Assembly: GCA_003280995.1 (NCBI GenBank)
Contig: QCDG01000003.1
Location: forward strand, 1-64,000
Reading direction: 5' to 3'
Origin: Prochlorococcus sp. AG-355-A09
Lineage (GTDB): Bacteria; Cyanobacteriota; Cyanobacteriia; PCC-6307; Cyanobiaceae
DNA: 64,000 nucleotides
Positions 59,890 through 64,000 of this stretch are shown in pieces (position 1 is the first letter of the stretch; each line of letters begins with the position of its first letter). The notes beneath the pieces are model-generated. The model was not told where the DNA came from, did not search any database, and saw nothing but the letters and a program-made list of their open reading frames with translations. Both the position numbers and the translations under genes were made by a program.

Positions 59890-60759
59890 ATGGTTGTTGA
59901 AAAGAATAATAAAGTTGAAGACTATAAATTTAAAAAAGGAAATTTAAATTTTGCTGTTGTTGGTCATGTTGAGTGGATAAATTTCTTAAAGGTCGATCAC
60001 TTACCAAAAACAGGCGTCATTTCTCATTCTGAAAAATCTCTTGAGTATCCAGCTGGTGGCGGCTCTATTATCGCGAAAATACTTTCTGATTTAACTTTAA
60101 ACCAAATTCATTTTTTTACGTCATTAGGTAATGATGAATATGGAGATAAGTGTTTCAAGATTATCTCAAATATGGGAATTAAGATGCATGTAGCTTGGCG
60201 TGATAAACCAACTAGAAGAGGATTTAGTTTAGTTGACTCTCAAGGTGAAAGAGCAATAACAGTTATCGGTGAAAGGTTAGCTCCAACTCATAAAGACAAG
60301 TTGGAATGGAATATTTTAAAAAAAATGGACGGAATTTTTATTACGGCATCTGATTCAGAGATTTTTAAAATGGCTAGATCAGCTTCAATACTATGTACAA
60401 CACCAAGGGTAGGATTAAATACAATTAATAATTCAAATGTTCTTTTAGATGGATTAATAGGCAGTAATCTTGATCCAGGAGAAGTTTTTTCTTTTTCTGA
60501 ATTATCGTTAAAACCAAAATATACTATTAAAACGGAGGGAGAGAAGGGAGGCATAATATTCCCAGGAGGAAGATATAAGGCTCTTAAAAACAAAAAATTA
60601 AAGGTTGATTCTTATGGATGTGGCGATTCATTTGCTGCTGGGATTCTTTATGGAATGGCATCTAAATGGGATATAGATAAAAGTTTAAATCTTGCTAAAG
60701 TAATGGGAAGAGACGCAAGTGAATTTTTCGGCCCATATGCAAATAGTGATGAAAAATAA
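59890..60759 (+). CDS. PfkB-family sugar kinase
   Basis: A 289-residue ribokinase-like kinase. NFAVVGHVEWINFLKVDHLP opens the fold, and EYPAGGGSIIAKIL is the substrate Gly-rich loop. The catalytic motif is SYGCGDSFAAGILYG, with the base Asp near residue 246, and the anion-hole GCGD is intact. The sugar or nucleoside substrate is unknown. Start ATG 59890; followed by two very small genes after 16 bases. Confidence 0.9.
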   Translation: MVVEKNNKVEDYKFKKGNLNFAVVGHVEWINFLKVDHLPKTGVISHSEKSLEYPAGGGSIIAKILSDLTLNQIHFFTSLGNDEYGDKCFKIISNMGIKMHVAWRDKPTRRGFSLVDSQGERAITVIGERLAPTHKDKLEWNILKKMDGIFITASDSEIFKMARSASILCTTPRVGLNTINNSNVLLDGLIGSNLDPGEVFSFSELSLKPKYTIKTEGEKGGIIFPGGRYKALKNKKLKVDSYGCGDSFAAGILYGMASKWDIDKSLNLAKVMGRDASEFFGPYANSDEK

Positions 60760-60775
60760 TTGAATTAAGACTTAT

Positions 60776-60967
60776 ATGAGCAATCTAGATAATAAAAATA
60801 AAAATCTACTTGTAGAAAACATTATTGTTTTCTTTTTATTTACTGTTTTTTTAGTTTTTAATTCTTTAAAAACTTTATCTAAAATTTTTACCTATGGAAT
60901 CATAAAAAAAGAAATATTAACTACTAAAAGTAACTTAGGCGTAGATATAAAAATAAAAATTAAGTAA
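60776..60967 (+). CDS. 63-residue membrane protein, unknown
   Basis: A very short protein with a polar, Asn/Lys-rich N-terminus, one membrane helix (about 15-35, ENIIVFFLFTVFLVFNSL) and a basic tail. It starts 16 bases after the PfkB gene and its TAA shares one base with the next ATG (60967), which supports a real, translationally linked pair. No family is recognised. Confidence 0.5.
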   Translation: MSNLDNKNKNLLVENIIVFFLFTVFLVFNSLKTLSKIFTYGIIKKEILTTKSNLGVDIKIKIK

Positions 60968-61320
60968 TGAATGTATTTTTAGTTTTTCTAATTTTAGGAG
61001 TTATTTTTTTGGTCTTCAAAAAAATTAGTTCTAAAAAAACAAAGAACTTAAAATTAGATAAATTTAAAAATAAATTACAGAGCACGCAAACAAATATTGA
61101 CAGGATTTTTTTAAGAGAGGAAGAAAAAACTTTTTCAAATCCTAATATAAATATTTATATTGGTGTTTATGACAATGAAGAAAATATAAATAGAAAATCC
61201 AATATACACAGAGCAAGACTTTCAAAATTTAAGAAATCCAAATTAAATGGCGAGATGATATTTCAAGACGATGAACAAAGGATTTATAAATTTAATGACG
61301 GTAAGAAAGTTTACTTATAA
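60967..61320 (+). CDS. 117-residue membrane-anchored protein, unknown
   Basis: An N-terminal helix (residues 2-18, VFLVFLILGVIFLVF) followed by a Lys-rich linker and a polar domain with NINIYIGVYDNEENINRKSN and the closing IYKFNDGKKVYL. No known domain is visible. The 1-base overlap with the preceding 63-residue gene suggests the two act together. It converges on the pentapeptide gene 9 bases away. Confidence 0.5.
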   Translation: MNVFLVFLILGVIFLVFKKISSKKTKNLKLDKFKNKLQSTQTNIDRIFLREEEKTFSNPNINIYIGVYDNEENINRKSNIHRARLSKFKKSKLNGEMIFQDDEQRIYKFNDGKKVYL

Positions 61321-61329
61321 TTTTTAATG

Positions 61330-61848
61330 CTAACTACACTCAAGACTTTCTCTTGTTGAAACTCCTGTTGTTGGATTGATCCCATCAGCGATTTCACAAA
61401 GATTTCTTTGGTCTTCGCTGTCAAGGATGGCATAAGAAAAATCTGCTCCTTCTATTTGAGCTCCTGCAAAACTGCTGCCTGATGCGATCATATTTATTAA
61501 AACAGCATTTCTAAGATCTGTTTTTTGGAAATTAACTCGATCAGAAAGAGTATCGGTCAGGTCGATTCCATTTAAATTAGAACCTTTTAAATCAGATAGG
61601 GTTAATGTAGTTCCATGTAAATCAACATCACTAAAATCTGCATCTCTAGCAACTGCTCCAGCTATAGAAGATAAATGAAGATCCTCTCCATGGAAATCGA
61701 ATCCTGTGATATTAGATCTTACATAACTTGGAACTTCATCTCCTTCTCCCTTAACAGCAACATTCGCTCCAGCAAAAACTGGAGAGGATAAAACCAAGAA
61801 AGAAAAAGTTATACATAAAAAATATCTTAAAAACCTAAAAAATTTCAT
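61330..61848 (-). CDS. Exported pentapeptide-repeat protein
   Basis: A 172-residue protein with a signal peptide (residues 4-26, cleavage near SPVFAGA) followed by pentapeptide repeats of the A(D/N)LXX type: [41 protein letters not shown] and [11 protein letters not shown]. They form a right-handed quadrilateral beta helix. Similar lumenal proteins occur in cyanobacterial thylakoids; function unknown. A C-terminal segment has two Cys (LCEIAD and LECS) that may form a disulfide. Confidence 0.88.
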   Translation of the reverse strand: MKFFRFLRYFLCITFSFLVLSSPVFAGANVAVKGEGDEVPSYVRSNITGFDFHGEDLHLSSIAGAVARDADFSDVDLHGTTLTLSDLKGSNLNGIDLTDTLSDRVNFQKTDLRNAVLINMIASGSSFAGAQIEGADFSYAILDSEDQRNLCEIADGINPTTGVSTRESLECS

Positions 61849-61931
61849 ATTAATAAATTTGAGTAATTCTATTTTATAACAATTAGATAATTTTTAAAAT
61901 TGATGAATAAATTTGGAACTCCTTTTTAAAA

Positions 61932-62453
61932 TTATTTAACACTATAAATTTTGAATCTAGGCTCTAAATTGGTTATGCAATCTAGAAGTTTTTTGTTATC
62001 TCTGCTATTCGTAACCTTGAATTCAGATTCAACTGTACCTTCTTTATCTCTTATAGCTTGATTTAAAACTATGGAACCGTTTTCGTCAGATACTGATCTA
62101 TGAAAAGTTCCTCTAGGTATTCTTAATATGTATCCGCAAGATTCTAATCTGACTTTATAAAAAGGATAATCCCAGCCAAAATTGACAAGAAAAAATGTTC
62201 TTCCCCCGGAGATAGCCAGTAGATTATCTTCTTGATTGTGATGTATGTAAAATTGCCAATTCTTAAATTCTTCATCATTTGGAGGACTAACTGCAGGCCC
62301 ACTGTGAATAACTAGATCTCTATAGTTTGATTCGTTAACACTAATATCAAAAAATCTTACATCTTTTGTATCGCGAAATTTTTCATAACTTATCAATTCA
62401 AACATTTTCGATTTGTTTGATTTGATAACTGGAATTTCTAAACTTGAGTTCAA
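61932..62453 (-). CDS. Cupin-like protein
   Basis: A 173-residue protein whose core looks like a double-stranded beta helix: FYIHHNQEDNLLAISGGRTF gives the first cupin motif (His-x(3)-Glu/Asp region), and ILRIPRGTFHRSVS the second with Pro-Gly-x-x-His. Metal-binding His residues are predicted, and the fold resembles sugar isomerase or dioxygenase relatives; the reaction is unknown. It precedes the pentapeptide gene by 83 bases and follows the transglutaminase gene by 126 bases. Confidence 0.65.
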   Translation of the reverse strand: MNSSLEIPVIKSNKSKMFELISYEKFRDTKDVRFFDISVNESNYRDLVIHSGPAVSPPNDEEFKNWQFYIHHNQEDNLLAISGGRTFFLVNFGWDYPFYKVRLESCGYILRIPRGTFHRSVSDENGSIVLNQAIRDKEGTVESEFKVTNSRDNKKLLDCITNLEPRFKIYSVK

Positions 62454-62482
62454 TTTTCTTCAAAGATTAAACAAATGAAAAC

Positions 62483-62496
62483 AGATATATATATCT
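62483..62496. repeat. Perfect 14-base palindrome upstream of the cupin gene
   Basis: AGATATATATATCT at 62483-62496 lies 30 bases before the start codon of the minus-strand cupin gene at 62453. Its TATATA centre could be the -10 box, or it could be a repressor operator. AT-rich DNA makes chance palindromes common. The 126-base gap holds nothing else I can support. Confidence 0.3.
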
Positions 62497-62579
62497 AAGA
62501 ACGTATCAATTAACACTAAAAAAGAAACATATTATTATTTATGTTTTTTTGTTATTTTAAAAGATTAAAAATTTAGTCT

Positions 62580-63437
62580 TCATTTAATTTCAAGAGGTTT
62601 GATTTCCCAGGATAAAGTATTTTCTAAATTATTTTTTCCTATAAAGTTTCCTGTAATTACAGAGGTTAAATTAGATTTAGAAGAGGATACCAATGTTAAA
62701 TATCTATCATCTATTAATCCTTTTCCGCTTGGATCAAAACCTCTCCAACCAGCACCTGGAATATATAATTCAGCCCAAGCGTGTAAATCCAACTCAGAGG
62801 GTAAGGGATCTTCAAAATGATAACCACTTACAAACCTACTTGGGATACCTATAGACCTGCAAGCTTCAACCATTAGCATTGCTAAATCTCTGCATGAACC
62901 TATACGTTCTCTAAGCGTTCTGCTAGCCGGCCATGCTGGACCAGTATGTCTTTTGGTATATTTAACCCTATCTTGAATAATTTCTATTAGTTGGTATGTA
63001 AATGATAATGCGTTATTAATGCTTCCTGCTAAGGCTTCTTGGGCAAGTTCTACTGCAGACGGATCGTGTTGTCCATTTGGCATCCATCCCTCTAATGCTC
63101 CCTGTAAATCTCTGTTGATAATGCTTCTACAAAAAGGTAATGTTAAATCTCTATTTTTAACTCCATCAATTATGTTTGGATGTTTAATAGTTTCGACTTC
63201 GCTGATTGATTCAATAGTTAAATTATCTGTTAATCCATTGAATCTGATTCTATTAATCTCTTCTCCGCTGGCAGCAAGTAATGGATAAATAATTTCTGGT
63301 TCTGGAGTTATTTTTAATTCAAAATTCTTTAGCTTTTGGAATCCATTTGACCTTGGCTTTATACATAATCTATGCTCGCCTAATTGAACAGGGTCTTCGT
63401 ATTTATATTCAAGTTTGTGAATGTATTTAATTCTCAT
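62580..63437 (-). CDS. Transglutaminase-like protein with N-terminal beta domain
   Basis: A 285-residue protein of the bacterial transglutaminase-like (papain-fold) class. Residues 1-75 match the bacterial N-terminal beta domain (IKYIHKLEYKYEDPVQLGEH). The catalytic triad is visible: Cys in IGSCRDLAMLMVEACR (near 181), His in LDLHAWAELYIPG (near 218) and Asp in WRGFDPSGK (near 233). It probably acts as a peptidase or amide-bond enzyme. It lies 11 bases after the alpha-E gene on the same strand. Confidence 0.92.
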   Translation of the reverse strand: MRIKYIHKLEYKYEDPVQLGEHRLCIKPRSNGFQKLKNFELKITPEPEIIYPLLAASGEEINRIRFNGLTDNLTIESISEVETIKHPNIIDGVKNRDLTLPFCRSIINRDLQGALEGWMPNGQHDPSAVELAQEALAGSINNALSFTYQLIEIIQDRVKYTKRHTGPAWPASRTLRERIGSCRDLAMLMVEACRSIGIPSRFVSGYHFEDPLPSELDLHAWAELYIPGAGWRGFDPSGKGLIDDRYLTLVSSSKSNLTSVITGNFIGKNNLENTLSWEIKPLEIK

Positions 63438-63448
63438 TAATAAACTTA

Positions 63449-64000
63449 TTAATTAATAAAATATTTTTCTTGAATGAGATCATTTAATTTATTTAAATCC
63501 ATTTGCAATGAATCGATTGCCTCATGTAAACCATCATTGATTATATCTTCAATTCTGATATAACTCCACTTTGCTTTAAGCAAACCTCTCATACATTCTA
63601 ATTCTGAAGGATTTTCAGTAGATGGTGAGGTATCTATCGTTTTAAGTGTATTGCTTATCCCATCAAGACAGTATCTTACTGATCTAGGGAAAATTGGATC
63701 AAGTAAAAGAAATCTCGCAACTGAATTAGGCTTTATAGAATTTTGCACTGCTTTCCTAAACATTTGATAAGCTCCAGCTGAACGTAAAAGTGCTATCCAT
63801 TGCAGCTCATCAAGAACTCCTCCAAGTTCATCTAAGCTGGGTAGGAGTAAATAATATTTAACATCTAAAATTCTTGATGTTTTGTCAGCTCTTTCGATTA
63901 ATCTCCCAAGAATGCTAAATCTCCAGGCAAGATCTTTGCTTAGAGTCGCATCTGTAATTCCATAAAAAAGCTGACATTCCCTCCTTATTTCACTTAATTG
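63449..64000 (-). CDS. Alpha-E (DUF403) domain protein, 5' part beyond the window
   Basis: The frame is open from 64000 down to the stop at 63449, so the N-terminal part lies outside. The visible 183 residues are helical, with FSILGRLIERADKTSRILDV (the conserved ER motif), YYLLLPSLDELGGVLDEL and FLLLDPIFPRSVRYCL. The internal Met at 63763 is not a true start. Alpha-E proteins occur beside transglutaminase-like and circularly permuted ATP-grasp genes in predicted peptide-modifying operons; the ATP-grasp gene would lie just outside the window. Confidence 0.9.
   Translation of the reverse strand, partial: QLSEIRRECQLFYGITDATLSKDLAWRFSILGRLIERADKTSRILDVKYYLLLPSLDELGGVLDELQWIALLRSAGAYQMFRKAVQNSIKPNSVARFLLLDPIFPRSVRYCLDGISNTLKTIDTSPSTENPSELECMRGLLKAKWSYIRIEDIINDGLHEAIDSLQMDLNKLNDLIQEKYFIN

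Noticed and set aside
62561..62580. Hairpin AAGATTAAA/TTTAGTCTT at the transglutaminase stop as a terminator
   Set aside because: The loop is only two bases and there is no U-run on the minus strand after the stem.
63449..63763. A complete 104-residue gene starting at 63763
   Set aside because: The same frame is open to 64000 and carries the alpha-E ER motif upstream, so the Met is internal to a longer protein.

Overview
The window looks like core chromosome of a marine picocyanobacterium, most likely a high-light, low-GC Prochlorococcus. The DNA is very AT-rich and genes are packed tightly on both strands. It carries oxygenic-photosynthesis genes (CyanoP, PetG, cytochrome cM, ChlI, FNR, lycopene cyclase), the circadian kinase SasA, a UUC tRNA-Glu without an encoded CCA, and the guaB3-yfr1-trxA arrangement. 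The assignment rests on gene content and recognition, not on a database search. I see no insertion sequence, prophage, CRISPR array, rRNA operon or defence island. Every gap is shorter than about 250 bases.

Layout. 1-2.9 kb: 3' part of recD, a DEAD-box helicase whose start codon abuts a 13-bp hairpin, and a small exported protein. 2.9-6.9 kb: ABC exporter, CyanoP, recR-lipA. 6.9-12.5 kb (minus): a tight run lysA-cdaA-uppS-bioB-trhO plus a GNAT-like gene. 12.5-20 kb: rimI, clpC, a GldA-family dehydrogenase, an alpha/beta hydrolase, then minus-strand cdsA and an amino-acid decarboxylase. 20-28 kb: an ABC1/UbiB kinase, a minimal RodZ-like protein, malQ, prs, two small orphans (one CpeS-like), sasA, tRNA-Glu and a SRPBCC protein. 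28-33.7 kb: petH, zwf, opcA, cobB. 33.7-39.7 kb: PAP2-like, crtE, folD (minus), a PgpH-like HD membrane protein, a small membrane protein and leuA. 39.9-46.7 kb: GH57 branching enzyme, crtL, gyrA, guaB3. 46.7-54.1 kb: the sRNA Yfr1, trxA-hisH-rsmD, petG on the opposite strand, cytM-trmJ-like, chlI-ruvC-5-FCL-sufE-hom. 54.1-61.3 kb: a two-gene peptide-type ABC importer fragment, a DUF1400 hydrolase, MFS carrier, DUF2834 protein, PfkB kinase and two tiny membrane proteins. 61.3-64 kb (minus): pentapeptide protein, cupin-like protein, transglutaminase-like protein and an alpha-E protein cut by the window end.

Themes. Several genes serve electron transfer and NADPH supply (petH, zwf-opcA, trxA, cytM, petG). 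Others serve pigment and isoprenoid synthesis (crtE, crtL, chlI, uppS). Cyclic di-AMP appears to be both made (CdaA) and degraded (a shortened PgpH-like protein). Glycogen is handled by MalQ and GH57.

The less ordinary signals are the hairpin at the helicase start codon, the FNR whose N-terminus is a membrane helix plus a repeat linker instead of a CpcD-like domain, the repeats upstream of petH, a Leu in the RHR motif of CdaA, a CpeS-like protein in a lineage without phycobilisomes, and the transglutaminase/alpha-E cluster at the right edge, which resembles predicted ATP-grasp peptide-ligase operons.
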